From: Stenurella melanura
Lineage: Eukaryota > Arthropoda > Insecta > Coleoptera > Cerambycidae
Length of the DNA stretch: 64,000 bases
Assembly: GCA_963583905.1 (NCBI GenBank)
Contig: OY757309.1
Span: 123,055,660 to 123,119,659 of the forward strand
Direction: 5' to 3'
In this document: positions 23,593 through 37,995 of the stretch, in pieces
How the letters are laid out: every line of letters begins with the position of its first letter
Position numbering within the stretch: position 1 is the stretch's first letter
Translations under genes and position numbers: made by a program
Notes under the pieces: model-generated
Databases searched by the model: none
The model's input: only the letters and a program-made list of their open reading frames with translations
What the model was told of the DNA's origin: nothing

Positions 23593-26500
23593 AAAATTAT
23601 CCGCCGTGATGAGGCGGTTCGAAATGGTTCTATAAGATATTGGCGTAAAATCAACCGTTACCGAGTAAAATGGGTGACTAGTGAATTTTCATGTCAGCCC
23701 GCAATAAGACGAAAACTGAACTTCGTCTATTCAGAAAATGTTATTTACCAATTTTATAGGTCTCGACGAGTTGGTTTGAAATGACTCTGTATGAATTTTT
23801 CATAAAATCAATTGTTATCCAGCAAAATGGACTAACATGTAAATTTTCAATGCTGAGCTCGTAGTGAATCAAAACCTAAACTTCGTCTGATCGGAAAAAG
23901 TTATATAGAAAAATTATCCTCCGTGATGAGGCGGTTCGAAATGGTTCTATAAGATATTGGCGTAAAATCAACAGTTACCGAGTAAAATGGGTGAATAGTG
24001 AATTTTCATGTTAGCCCGCAATAAGACGAAAACTGAACTTCGTCTATTCAGAATATGTTATTTACCAATCTTATAGGTCTCGACGAGTTGGTTTGGAATG
24101 ACTCTATATGAATTTTTCATAAAATCAATCGTTATCCAGCAAAATGGACTAACATGTAAATTTTCATAGGAGAGCTCGTAGTGAATCAAAACCTAAACTT
24201 CGTCTGATCGGAAAAAGTTATATAGAAAAATTATCCGCCGTGATGAGGCGGTTCGAAATGGTTCTATAAGATATTGGCGTAAAATCAACCGTTACCGAGT
24301 AAAATGGGTGAATAGTGAATTTTCATGTCAGCCCGTAATAAGACGAAAACTGAACTTCGTCTATTCAGAAAATGTTATTTACCAATTTTATAGGTCTCGA
24401 CGAGTTGGTTTGAAATGATTCTGTATGAATTTTTCATAAAATCACTTGTTGTCCAGCAAAATGGACTAACATGTAAATTTTCATAGGAGAACTCGTAGTG
24501 AATCAAAACCTAAACTTCGTCTGATCGGAAAAAGTTATATAGAAAAATTATCCGCCGTGATGAGGCGGTTCGAAATGGTTCTATAAGATATTGGCGTAAA
24601 ATCAACTGTTACCGAGTAAAATGGGTGAATAGTGAATTTTCATGTCAGCCCGTAATAAGACGAAAACTGAACTTCGTCTATTCAGAAAATGTTATTTACC
24701 AATTTTATAGGTCTCGACGAGTTGGTTTGAAATGACTCTGTATGAATTTTTCATAAAATCACTTGTTATCCAGCAAAATGGACTAACATGTAAATTTTCA
24801 TAGGAGAGCTCGTGGTGAATCAAAACCTAAACTTCGTCTGATCGGAAAAAGTTATGTAGAAAAATTATCCGCCGTGATGAGGCGGTTCGAAATGGTTCTA
24901 TAAGATATTGGCGTAAAATCAACTGTTACCGAGTAAAATGGGTGAATAGTGGATTTTCATGTTAGCCCGCAATAAGACGAAAACTGAACTTCGTCTATTC
25001 AGAATATGTTACTTACCAATTTTATAGGTCTCGACGAGTTGGTTTGAAATGAATCTCTATGAATTTTTCATAAAATCAATTGTTATCCAGCAAAATGGAC
25101 TAACATGTAAATTTTCATAGGAGAGCTCGTAGTGAATCAAAACCTAAACTTCGTCTGATCGGAAAAAGTTATATAGAAAAATTATCCGCCGTGATGAGGC
25201 GGTTCGAAATGGTTCTATAAGATATTGGCGTAAAATCAACCGTTACCGAGTAAAATGGGTGAATAGTGAATTTTCATGTCAGCCCGTAATAAGACGAAAA
25301 CTGAACTTCGTCTATTCAGAAAATGTTATTTACCAATTTTATAGGTCTCGACGAGTTGGTTTGAAATGATTCTGTATGAATTTTTCATAAAATCACTTGT
25401 TATCCAGCAAAATGGACTAACATGTAAATTTTCATAGGAGAACTCGTAGTGAATCAAAACCTAAACTTCGTCTGATCGGAAAAAGTTATATAGAAAAATT
25501 ATCCGCCGTGATGAGGCGGTTCGAAATGGTTCTATAAGATATTGGCGTAAAATCAACCGTTACCGAGTAAAATGGGTGAATAATGGATTTTCATGTTAGC
25601 CCGTAATAAGACGAAAACTGAACTTCGTCTATTCAGAAAATGTTATTTACCAATTTTATAGGTCTCGACGAGTTGGCTTGAAATGACTCTTTATGAATTA
25701 TTCCTAAAATCAATTGTTATCCAGCAAAATGGACTAACATGTACATTTTCAATGCAGAGCTCGTAGTGAATCAAAACCTAAATTTCGTCTGATCGGAAAA
25801 AGTTATATAGAAAAATTATCCGCCGTGATGAGGCGGTTCGAAATGGTTCTATAAGATATTGGCGTAAAATCAACCGTTACCGAGTAAAATGGGTGAATAG
25901 TGAATTTTCATGTCAGCCCGTAATAAGACGAAAACTGAACTTCGTCTATTCAGAAAATGTTATTTACCAATTTTATAGGTCTCGACGAGTTGGTTTGAAA
26001 TGACTCTGTATGAATTTTTCATAAAATCACTTGTTATCCAGCAAAATGGACTAACATGTAAATTTTCATAGGAGAGCTCGTGGTGAATCAAAACCTAAAC
26101 TTCGTCTGATCGGAAAAAGTTATGTAGAAAAATTATCCGCCGTGATGAGGCGGTTCGAAATGGTTCTATAAGATATTGGCGTAAAATCAACCGTTACCGA
26201 GTAAAATGGGTGAATAGTGGATTTTCATGTTAGCCCGCAATAAGACGAAAACTGAACTTCGTCTATTCAGAATATGTTACTTACCAATTTTATAGGTCTC
26301 GACGAGTTGGTTTGAAATGACTCTTTATGAATTTTTCATAAAATCAATCGTAATCCAGCAAAATGGACTAACATGTAAATTGTCATAGGAGAACTCGTAG
26401 TGAATCAAAACCTAAACTTCGTCTGATCGGAAAAAGTTATATAGAAAAATTATCCGCCGTGATGAGGCGGTTCGAAAAGGTTCTATAAGATATTGGCGTA

Positions 26501-29500
26501 AAATCAACCGTTACCGAGTAAAATGGGTGAATAGTGGATTTTCATGTAAGCCCGCAATAAGACGAAAACTGAACTTCGTCTATTCAGAATATGTTATTTA
26601 CCAATTTTATAGGTCTCGACGAGTTTGTTTGGAATTATTCTATATGAATTTTTCATAAAATCAATCGTTATCCAGCAAAATGGACTAACATGTAAATTTT
26701 CATAGGAGAACTCGTAGTGAATCAAAACCTAAACTTCGTCTGATCGGAAAAAGTTATATAGAAAAATTATCCGCCGTGATGAGGCAGTTCGAAATGGTTT
26801 TATAAGATATTGGCGTAAAATCAACCGTTACCGAGTAAAATGGGTGAATAATGAATTTTCATGTCAGCCCGTAATAAGACGAAAACTGAACTTCGTCTAT
26901 TCAGAAAATGTTATTTACCAATTTTATAGGTCTCGACGAGTTGGTTTGAAATGACTCTGTATGAATTTTTCATAAAATCAATTGTTATCCAGCAAAATGG
27001 ACTAACATGTAAATTTTCAATGCAGAGCTCGTAGTGAATCAAAACCTAAACTTCGTCTGATCGGAAAAAGTTATATAAAAAAATTATCCGCCGTGATGAG
27101 GCGGTTCGAAATGGTTCTATAAGATATTGGCGTAAAATCAACCGTTACCGAGTAAAATGGGTGAATAGTGGATTTTCATGTTAGCCCGCAATAAGACGAA
27201 AACTGAAATTCGTCTATTCAGAAAATGTTATTTACCAATTTTATAGGTCTCGACGAGTTGGTTTGAAATGATTCTTTATGAATTTTTCATAAAATCAATT
27301 GTTATCCAGCAAAATGGACTAACATGTAAATCTTCATAGGAGAGCTCGTAGTGAATCAAAACCTAAACTTCGTCTGATCGGAAAAAGTTATATAGAAAAA
27401 TTATCCGCCGTGATGAGGCGGTTCGAAATGGTTCTATAAGATATTGGCGTAAAATCAACCGTTACCGAGTAAAATGGGTGAATAGTGGATTTTCATGTTA
27501 GCCCGCAATAAGACGAAAACTGAACTTCGTCTATTCAGAATATGTTATTTACCCATTTTATAGGTCTCGACGAGTTGGTTTGGAATGACTCTATATGAAT
27601 TTTTCATAAAATCAATCGTTATCCAGCAAAATGGACTAACATGTAAATTTTCATAGGAGAACTCGTAGTGAATCAAAACCTAAACTTTGTCTGATCGGAA
27701 AAAGTTATATAGAAAAATTATTCGCCGTGATGAGGCGGTTCGAAATGGTTCTATAAGATATTGGCGTAAAATCAACCGTTACCGAGTAAAATGGGTGAAT
27801 AGTGGATTTTCATGTAAGCCCACAATAAGACGAAAACTGAACTTCGTCTATTCAGAATATGTTATTTTCCAATTTTATAGGTCTCGACGAGTTGGTTTGG
27901 AACTATTCTATATGAATTTTTCATAAAATCAATCGTTATCCAGCAAAATGGACTAACATGTAAATTTTCATAGGAGAGCTCGTAGTGAATCAAAACCTAA
28001 ACTTCGTCTGATCGGAAAAAGTTATAAAGAAAAATTATTCACCGTGATGAGGCGGTTCGAAATGGTTCTATAAGATATTGGCGTAAAATCAACTGTTACC
28101 GAGTAAAATGGGTGAATAGTGGATTTTCATGTAAGCCCACAATAAGACGAAAACTGAACTTCGTCTATTCAGAATATGTTATTTACCAATTTTATAGGTC
28201 TCGACGAGTTGGTTTGGAACTATTCTATATGAATTTTTCATAAAATCAATGGTTATCCAGCAAAATGAACTAACATGTTAATCTTCATAGGAGAGCTCGT
28301 AGTGAATCAAAACCTAAACTTCGTCTGATCGGAAAAAGTTATATAGAAAAATTATCCGCCGTGCTGAGGCGGTTCGAAATGGTTCTATAAGATATTGGCG
28401 TAAAATCAACCGCTACCGAGTAAAATGGGTGAATAGAGAATTTTCATGTCAGCCCGTATAAGACGAAAACTGAACTTCGTCTATTCAGAAAATGTTATTT
28501 ACCAATTTTATAGGTCTCCACGAGTTGGTTTGAAATGACTCTGTATGAATTTTTCATAAAATCAATCGTAATCCAGCAAAATGGACTAACGTGTAAATTT
28601 TCATAGGAGAGCTCGTGGTGAATCAAAACCTAAACTTCGTCTGATCGGAAAAAGTTATATAGAAAAATTATCCGCCGCGGTGAGGCGGTTCGAAATGGTT
28701 CTATAAGATATTGGCGTAAAATCAACCGTTACCGAGTAAAATGGGTGAATAGTGAATTTTCATGTCAGCCCGTAATAAGACGAAAACTGAACTTCGTCTA
28801 TTCAGAAAATGTTATTTACCAATTTTATAGGTCTCGACGAGTTGGTTTGAAATGACTCTGTATGAATTTTTCATAAAATCAATTTTTATCCAGCAAAATG
28901 GACTAACATGTAAATTTTCAATGCAGAGCTCGTAGTGAATCAAAACCTAAACTTCGTCTAATCGGAAAAAGTTATATAGAAAAATTATCCGCCGTGATGA
29001 GGCGGTTCGAAATGGTTCTATAAGATATTGGCGTGAAATCATCCGTTACCGAGTAAAATGGGTGAATAATGGATTTTCATGTTAGCCCGCAATAAGACGA
29101 AAACTGAACTTCGTCTATTCAGAATATGTTATTTACCAATTTTATAGGTCTCGACGAGTTGGTTTGGAATGACTCTATATGAATTTTTCATAAAATCAAT
29201 TGTTATCCAGCAAAATGGACTAACATGTTAATCTTCATAGGAGAGCTCGTAGTGAATCAAAACCTAAACTTCGTCCGATCGGAAAAAGTTATATAGAAAA
29301 ACTATCCGCCGTTATGAGGCGGTTCGAAATGGCTCTATAAGATATTGGCGTAAAATCAACCGTTACCGAGTAAAATGGGTGAATAGTGAATTTTCATGTC
29401 AGCCCGTAATAAGACGAAAACTGAACTTCGTCTATTCAGAAAATGTTATTTACCAATTTTATAGGTCTCGACGAGTTGGTTTGAAATGACTCTGTATGAA

Positions 29501-32500
29501 TTTTTCATAAAATCAATCGTTATCCAGCAAAATGGACTAACATGTAAATTTTCATAGGATAGCTCGTGGTGAATCAAAACCTAAACTTCGCCTGATCGGA
29601 AAAAGTTATATAGAAAAATTATCCGCCGTGATGAGGCAGATCGAAATGGTTCTATAAGATATTGGCGTAAAATCAACCGTTACCGAGTAAAATGGGTGAA
29701 TAGTGGATTTTCATGTTAGCCCGCAATAAGACGAAAACTGAACTTCGTCTATTCAGAATATGTTATTTACCAATTTTATAGGTCTCGACGAGTTGGTTTG
29801 GAACTATTCTATATGAATTTTTCATAAAATCAATCGTTATCCAGCAAAATGGACTAACATGTAAATTTTCATAGGAGAGCTCGTAGTGAATCAAAACCTA
29901 AACTTCGTCTGATCGGAAAAAGTTATATAGAAAAATTATCCGCCGTGATGAGGCGGTTCGAAATGGCTCTATAAGATATTGGCGTAAAATCAACCGTTAC
30001 CGAGTAAAATGGGTGAATAGTGGATTTTCATGTCAGCCCGTATAAGACGAAAACTGAACTTCGTCTATTCAGAATATGTTATTTACCAATTTTATAGGTC
30101 TCGACGAGTTGGTTTGAAATGATTCTATATGAATTTTTCATAAAATCAATCGTTATCCAGCAAAATGGACTAACATGTAAATTTTCATAGGAGAGCTCGT
30201 AGTGAATCAAAACCTAAACTTGGTCTGATCGGAAAAAGTTATATAGAAAAATTATCCGCCGTGATGAGGCGGTTCGAAATGGCTCTATAAGATATTGGCG
30301 TAAAATCAACCGTTACCGAGTAAAATGGGTGAATAGTGAATTTTCATGTCAGCCCGTATAAGACGAAAACTGAACTTCGTCTTTCAGAAAATGTTTTTTA
30401 CCAATTTTATAGGTCTCGACGAGTTGGTTTGAAATGACTCTGTATGAATTTTTCATAAAAACAATTGTTATCCAGCAAAATGGACTAACATGTAAATTTT
30501 CAATGCAGAGCTCGTAGTGAATCAAAACCTAAACTTCGTCTGATCGGAAAAAGTTATATAGAAAAATTATCCGCCGTGATGAGGCGGTTCGAAATGGTTC
30601 TATAAGATATTGGCGTAAAATCAACCGTTACCGAGTAAAATGGGTGAATAGTGGATTTTCATGTTAGCCCGCAATAAGACGAAAACTGAACTTCGTCTAT
30701 TCAGAATATGTTATTTACCAATTTTATAGGTCTCGACGAGTTGGTTTGGAATGACTCTATATGAATTTTTCATAAAATCAATCGTTATCCAGCAAAATGG
30801 TGTAACATGTAAATTTTCATAGGAGAGCTCGTAGTGAATCAAAACCTAAACTTCGTCTGATCGGAAAAAGTTATATAGAAAAATTATCCGCCGTGATGAG
30901 GCGGTTCGAAATAGTTCTATAAGATATTGGCGTAATATCAACCGTTACCGAGTAAAATGGGTGAATAGTGAATTTTCATGTCAGCCCGTAATAAGACGAA
31001 AACTGAACTTCGTCTATTCAGAAAATGTTATTTACCAATTTTATAGGTCTCGACGAGTTGGTTTGAAATGACTCTGTATGAATTTTTCATAAAATCAATT
31101 GTTATCCAGCAAAATGGACTAACATGTAAATTTTCAATGCAGAGCTCGTAGTGAATCAAAACCTAAACTTCGTCTAATCGGAAAAAGTTATATAGAAAAA
31201 TTATCCGCCGTGATGAGGCGGTTCGAAATGGTTCTATAAGATATTGGCGTGAAATCAACCGTTACCGAGTAAAATGGGTGAATAATGGATTTTCATGTTA
31301 GCCCGCAATAAGACGAAAACTGAACTTCGTCTATTCAGAATATGTTATTTACCAATTTTATAGGTCTCGACGAGTTGGTTTGGAATGACTCTATATGAAT
31401 TTTTCATAAAATCAATTGTTATCCAGCAAAATGGACTAACATGTTAATCTTCATAGGAGAGCTCGTAGTGAATCAAAACCTAAACTTCGTCCGATCGGAA
31501 AAAGTTATATAGAAAAATTATCCGCCGTTATGAGGCGGTTCGAAATGGCTCTATAAGATATTGGCGTAAAATCAACCGTTACCGAGTAAAATGGGTGAAT
31601 AGTGAATTTTCATGTCAGCCCGTTATAAGACGAAAACTGAACTTCGTCTATTCAGAAAATGTTATTTACCAATTTTATAGGTCTCGACGAGTTGGTTTGA
31701 AATGACTCTGTATGAATTTTTCATAAAATCAATCGTTATCCAGCAAAATGGACTAACATGTAAATTTTCATAGGATAGCTCGTGGTGAATCAAAACCTAA
31801 ACTTCGCCTGATCGGAAAAAGTTATATAGAAAAATTATCCGCCGTGATGAGGCGGTTCGAAATGGTTCTATAAGATATTGGCGTAAAATCAACCGTTACC
31901 GAGTAAAATGGGTGAATAGTGGATTTTCATGTTAGCCCGCAATAAGACGAAAACTGAACTTCGTCTATTCAGAATATGTTATTTACCAATTTTATAGGTC
32001 TCGACGAGTTGGTTTGGAACTATTCTATATGAATTTTTCATAAAATCAATCGTTATCCAGCAAAATGGACTAACATGTAAATTTTCATAGGAGAGCTCGT
32101 AGTGAATCAAAACCTAAACTTCGTCTGATCGGAAAAAGTTATATAGAAAAATTATCCGCCGTGATGAGGCGGTTCGAAATGGTTCTATAAGATATTGGCG
32201 TAAAATCAACCGTTACCGAGTAAAATGGGTGAATAGTGAATTTTCATGTCAGCCCGTAATAAGACGAAAACTGAACTTCGTCTATTCAGAAAATGTTATT
32301 TACCAATTTTATAGGTCTCGACGAGTTGGTTTGAAATGATTCTGTATGAATTATTCATAAAATCAATTGTTATCCAGCAAAATGGACTAACATGTTAATC
32401 TTCATAGGAGAGCTCGTAGTGAATCAAAACCTAAACTTCGTCTGATCGGAAAAAGTTATATAGAAAAATTATCCGCCGTTGTCAGGCGGTTCGAAATGGC

Positions 32501-33876
32501 TCTATAAGATATTGGCGTAAAATCAACCGTTACCGAGTAAAATGGGTGAATAGTGAATATTCATGTTAGCCCGCAATAAGACGAAAACTGAACTTCGTCT
32601 ATTCAGAAAATGTTATTTACCAATTTTATAGGTCTCGACGAGTTGGTTTGAAATGATTCTGTATGAATTTTTCATGAAATCAATTGTTATCCAGCAAAAT
32701 GGACTAACATGGACTAAAATGGACTAAGACGAAAACTGAACTTCGTCTATTCAGAATATGTTATTTACCAATTTTATAGGTCTCGACGAGTTGGTTTGGA
32801 ACTATTCTATATGAATTTATCATAAAATCAATCGTTATCCAGTAAAATGGACTAACATGTAAATTTTCATAGGAGAGCTCGTAGTGAATCAAAACCTAAA
32901 CTTCGTCTGATCGGAAAAAGTTATATAGAAAAATTATCCGCCGTGATGAGGCGGTTCGAAATGGTTCTATAAGATATTGGCGTAAAATCAACCGTTACCG
33001 AGTAAAATGGGTGAATAGTGGATTTTCATGTTAGCCCCGCAAGACGAAAACTGAACTTCGTCTATTCAGAAAATGTTATTTACCAATTTTATAGGTCTCG
33101 ACGAGTTGGTTTGAAATGACTGTATGAATTTTTCATAAAATCAATTGTTATCCAGCAAAATGGACTAACATGTAAATTTTCGATGCAGAGCTCGTAGTGA
33201 TTCAAAACCTAAACTTCGTCTGATCGGAAAAAGTTATATAGAAAAATTATCCGCCGTGATGAGGCGGTTCGAAATTGTTCTATAAGATATTGGCGTAAAA
33301 TCAACCGTTACCGAGTAAAATGGGTGACTAGTGAATTTTCATGTCAGCCCGTAATAAGACGAAAACTGAAATTCGTCTATTCAGAAAATGTTATTTACCA
33401 ATTTTATAGGTCTCGACGAGTTGGTTTGGAATGACTCTTTTTGAATTTTTCATAAAATCAATCGTAATCCAGCAAAATGGACTAACATGTAAATTTTCAA
33501 TGCAGAGCTCGTAGTGAATCAAAACCTAAACTTCGTCTGATCGGAAAAAGTTATATAGAAAAATTATCCGCCGTGATGAGGCGGTTCGAAATGGTTCTAT
33601 AAGATATTGGCGTAAAATCAACCGTTACCGAGTAAAATGGGTGACTAGTGAATTTTCATGTCAGCCCGTAATAAGACGAAAACTGAAATTCGTCTATTCA
33701 GAAAATGTTATTTACCAATTTTATAGGTCTCGACGAGTTGGTTTGGAATGACTCTTTTTGAATTTTTCATAAAATCAATCGTAATCCAGCAAAATGGACT
33801 AACATGTAAATTTTCAATGCAGAGCTCGTAGTGAATCAAAACCTAAACTTCGTCTGATCGGAAAAAGTTATATAGA
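23593..33876 (+). repeat. HOR unit 5: copy of unit 1, 10,284 bp
   Basis: This has the same 33-monomer order and the same length as 1-10284. It shares rare changes of that copy, for example AACAGTTACC in T2, CTTGTTGTCC in T3, CCAGTAAAATGG in T30 and GTGATTCAAA in T31. I saw no difference at any diagnostic position compared. Confidence 0.85.
32465..32929 (+). repeat. Truncated fused monomer pair T29/T30, second copy
   Basis: It is the same as 8873-9337, with the threefold 10-bp junction at 32699-32728 and the same CCAGTAAAATGG change in the T30 part. Confidence 0.9.
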
Positions 33877-36800
33877 AAAATTATCCGCCGTGATGAGGCG
33901 GTTCGAAATGGTTCTATAAGATATTGGCGTAAAATCAACCGTTACCGAGTAAAATGGGTGACTAGTGAATTTTCATGTCAGCCCGCAATAAGACGAAAAC
34001 TGAACTTCGTCTATTCAGAAAATGTTATTTACCAATTTTATAGGTCTCGACGAGTTGGTTTGAAATGACTCTGTATGAATTTTTCATAAAATCAATTGTT
34101 ATCCAGCAAAATGGACTAACATGTAAATTTTCAATGCTGAGCTCGTAGTGAATCAAAACCTAAACTTCGTCTGATCGGAAAAAGTTATATAGAAAAATTA
34201 TCCTCCGTGATGAGGCGGTTCGAAATGGTTCTATAAGATATTGGCGTAAAATCAACCGTTACCGAGTAAAATGGGTGAATAGTGAATTTTCATGTTAGCC
34301 CGCAATAAGACGAAAACTGAACTTCGTCTATTCAGAATATGTTATTTACCAATTTTATAGGTCTCGACGAGTTGGTTTGGAATGACTCTATATGAATTTT
34401 TCATAAAATCAATCGTTATCCAGCAAAATGGACTAACATGTAAATTTTCATAGGAGAGCTCGTAGTGAATCAAAACCTAAACTTCGTCTGATCGGAAAAA
34501 GTTATATAGAAAAATTATCCGCCGTGATGAGGCGGTTCGAAATGGTTCTATAAGATATTGGCGTAAAATCAACCGTTACCGAGTAAAATGGGTGAATAGT
34601 GAATTTTCATGTCAGCCCGTAATAAGACGAAAACTGAACTTCGTCTATTCAGAAAATGTTATTTACCAATTTTATAGGTCTCGACGAGTTGGTTTGAAAT
34701 GATTCTGTATGAATTTTTCATAAAATCACTTGTTATCCAGCAAAATGGACTAACATGTAAATTTTCATAGGAGAACTCGTAGTGAATCAAAACCTAAACT
34801 TCGTCTGATCGGAAAAAGTTATATAGAAAAATTATCCGCCGTGATGAGGCGGTTCGAAATGGTTCTATAAGATATTGGCGTAAAATCAACTGTTACCGAG
34901 TAAAATGGGTGAATAGTGAATTTTCATGTCAGCCCGTAATAAGACGAAAACTGAACTTCGTCTATTCAGAAAATGTTATTTACCAATTTTATAGGTCTCG
35001 ACGAGTTGGTTTGAAATGACTCTGTATGAATTTTTCATAAAATCACTTGTTATCCAGCAAAATGGACTAACATGTAAATTTTCATAGGAGAGCTCGTGGT
35101 GAATCAAAACCTAAACTTCGTCTGATCGGAAAAAGTTATGTAGAAAAATTATCCGCCGTGATGAGGCGGTTCGAAATGGTTCTATAAGATATTGGCGTAA
35201 AATCAACCGTTACCGAGTAAAATGGGTGAATAGTGGATTTTCATGTTAGCCCGCAATAAGACGAAAACTGAACTTCGTCTATTCAGAATATGTTACTTAC
35301 CAATTTTATAGGTCTCGACGAGTTGGTTTGAAATGAATCTCTATGAATTTTTCATAAAATCAATTGTTATCCAGCAAAATGGACTAACATGTAAATTTTC
35401 ATAGGAGAGCTCGTAGTGAATCAAAACCTAAACTTCGTCTGATCGGAAAAAGTTATATAGAAAAATTATCCGCCGTGATGAGGCGGTTCGAAATGGTTCT
35501 ATAAGATATTGGCGTAAAATCAACCGTTACCGAGTAAAATGGGTGAATAGTGAATTTTCATGTCAGCCCGTAATAAGACGAAAACTGAACTTCGTCTATT
35601 CAGAAAATGTTATTTACCAATTTTATAGGTCTCGACGAGTTGGTTTGAAATGATTCTGTATGAATTTTTCATAAAATCACTTGTTATCCAGCAAAATGGA
35701 CTAACATGTAAATTTTCATAGGAGAACTCGTAGTGAATCAAAACCTAAACTTCGTCTGATCGGAAAAAGTTATATAGAAAAATTATCCGCCGTGATGAGG
35801 CGGTTCGAAATGGTTCTATAAGATATTGGCGTAAAATCAACCGTTACCGAGTAAAATGGGTGAATAGTGGATTTTCATGTTAGCCCGTAATAAGACGAAA
35901 ACTGAACTTCGTCTATTCAGAAAATGTTATTTACCAATTTTATAGGTCTCGACGAGTTGGCTTGAAATGACTCTTTATGAATTATTCCTAAAATCAATTG
36001 TTATCCAGCAAAATGGACTAACATGTACATTTTCAATGCAGAGCTCGTAGTGAATCAAAACCTAAATTTCGTCTGATCGGAAAAAGTTATATAGAAAAAT
36101 TATCCGCCGTGATGAGGCGGCTCGAAATGGTTCTATAAGATATTGGCGTAAAATCAACCGTTACCGAGTAAAATGGGTGAATAGTGAATTTTCATGTCAG
36201 CCCGTAATAAGACGAAAACTGAACTTCGTCTATTCAGAAAATGTTATTTACCAATTTTATAGGTCTCGACGAGTTGGTTTGAAATGACTCTGTATGAATT
36301 TTTCATAAAATCACTTGTTATCCAGCAAAATGGACTAACATGTAAATTTTCATAGGAGAGCTCGTGGTGAATCAAAACCTAAACTTCGTCTGATCGGAAA
36401 AAGTTATGTAGAAAAATTATCCGCCGTGATGAGGCGGTTCGAAATGGTTCTATAAGATATTGGCGTAAAATCAACCGTTACCGAGTAAAATGGGTGAATA
36501 GTGGATTTTCATGTTAGCCCGCAATAAGACGAAAACTGAACTTCGTCTATTCAGAAAATGTTATTTACCAATTTTATAGGTCTCGACGAGTTGGTTTGAA
36601 ATGACTGTATGAATTTTTCATAAAATCAATTGTTATCCAGCAAAATGGACTAACATGTAAATTTTCGATGCAGAGCTCGTAGTGAATCAAAACCTAAACT
36701 TCGTCTGATCGGAAAAAGTTATATAGAAAAATTATCCGCCGTGATGAGGCGGTTCGAAATGGTTCTATAAGATATTGGCGTAAAATCAACCGTTACCGAG

Positions 36801-37995
36801 TAAAATGGGTGAATAGTGGATTTTCATGTTAGCCCGCAATAAGACGAAAACTGAACTTCGTCTATTCAGAATATGTTATTTACCCATTTTATAGGTCTCG
36901 ACGAGTTGGTTTGGAATGACTCTATATGAATTTTTCATAAAATCAATCGTTATCCAGCAAAATGGACTAACATGTAAATTTTCATAGGAGAACTCGTAGT
37001 GAATCAAAACCTAAACTTCGTCTGATCGGAAAAAGTTATATAGAAAAATTATCCGCCGTGATGAGGCGGTTCGAAATGGTTCTATAAGATATTGGCGTAA
37101 AATCAACCGTTACCGAGTAAAATGGGTGAATAATGGATTTTCATGTAAGCCCACAATAAGACGAAAACTGAACTTCGTCTATTCAGAATATGTTATTTAC
37201 CAATTTTATAGGTCTCGACGAGTTGGTTTGGAACTATTCTATATGAATTTTTCATAAAATCAATCGTTATCCAGCAAAATGGACTAACATGTAAATTTTC
37301 ATAGGAGAGCTCGTAGTGAATCAAAACCTAAACTTCGTCTGATCGGAAAAAGTTATATAGAAAAATTATCCGCCGTGATGAGGCGGTTTGAAATGGTTCT
37401 ATAAGATATTGGCGTAAAATCAACCGTTACCGAGTAAAATGGGTGAATAGTGAATTTTCATGTCAGCTCGTAATAAGACGAAAACTGAACTTCGTCTATT
37501 CAGAAAATGTTATTTACCAATTTTATAGGTCTCGACGAGTTGGTTTGAAATGACTCTGTATGAATTTTTCATAAAATCAATTGTTATCGAGCAAAATGGA
37601 CTAACATGTAAATTTTCGATGCAGAGCTCGTAGTGAATCAAAACCTAAACTTCGTCTGATCGGAAAAAGTTATATAGAAAAATTATCCGCCGTGATGAGG
37701 CGGTTCGAAATTGTTCTATAAGATATTGGCGTAAAATCAACCGTTACCGAGTAAAATGGGTGACTAGTGAATTTTCATGTCAGCCCGTAATAAGACGAAA
37801 ACTGAAATTCGTCTATTCAGAAAATGTTATTTACCAATTTTATAGGTCTCGACGAGTTGGTTTGGAATGACTCTTTTTGAATTTTTCATAAAATCAATCG
37901 TAATCCAGCAAAATGGACTAACATGTAAATTTTCAACGCAGAGCTCGTAGTGAATCAAAACCTAAACTTCGTCTGATCGGAAAAAGTTATATAGA
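33877..37995 (+). repeat. HOR unit 6: copy of unit 2, 4,119 bp
   Basis: This is the second copy of the 13-monomer variant, 23,592 bp after the first. It includes the same T9/T31 hybrid, the GGCGGCTCG change in T8, and the GTTATCGAGC change in T34. Confidence 0.85.
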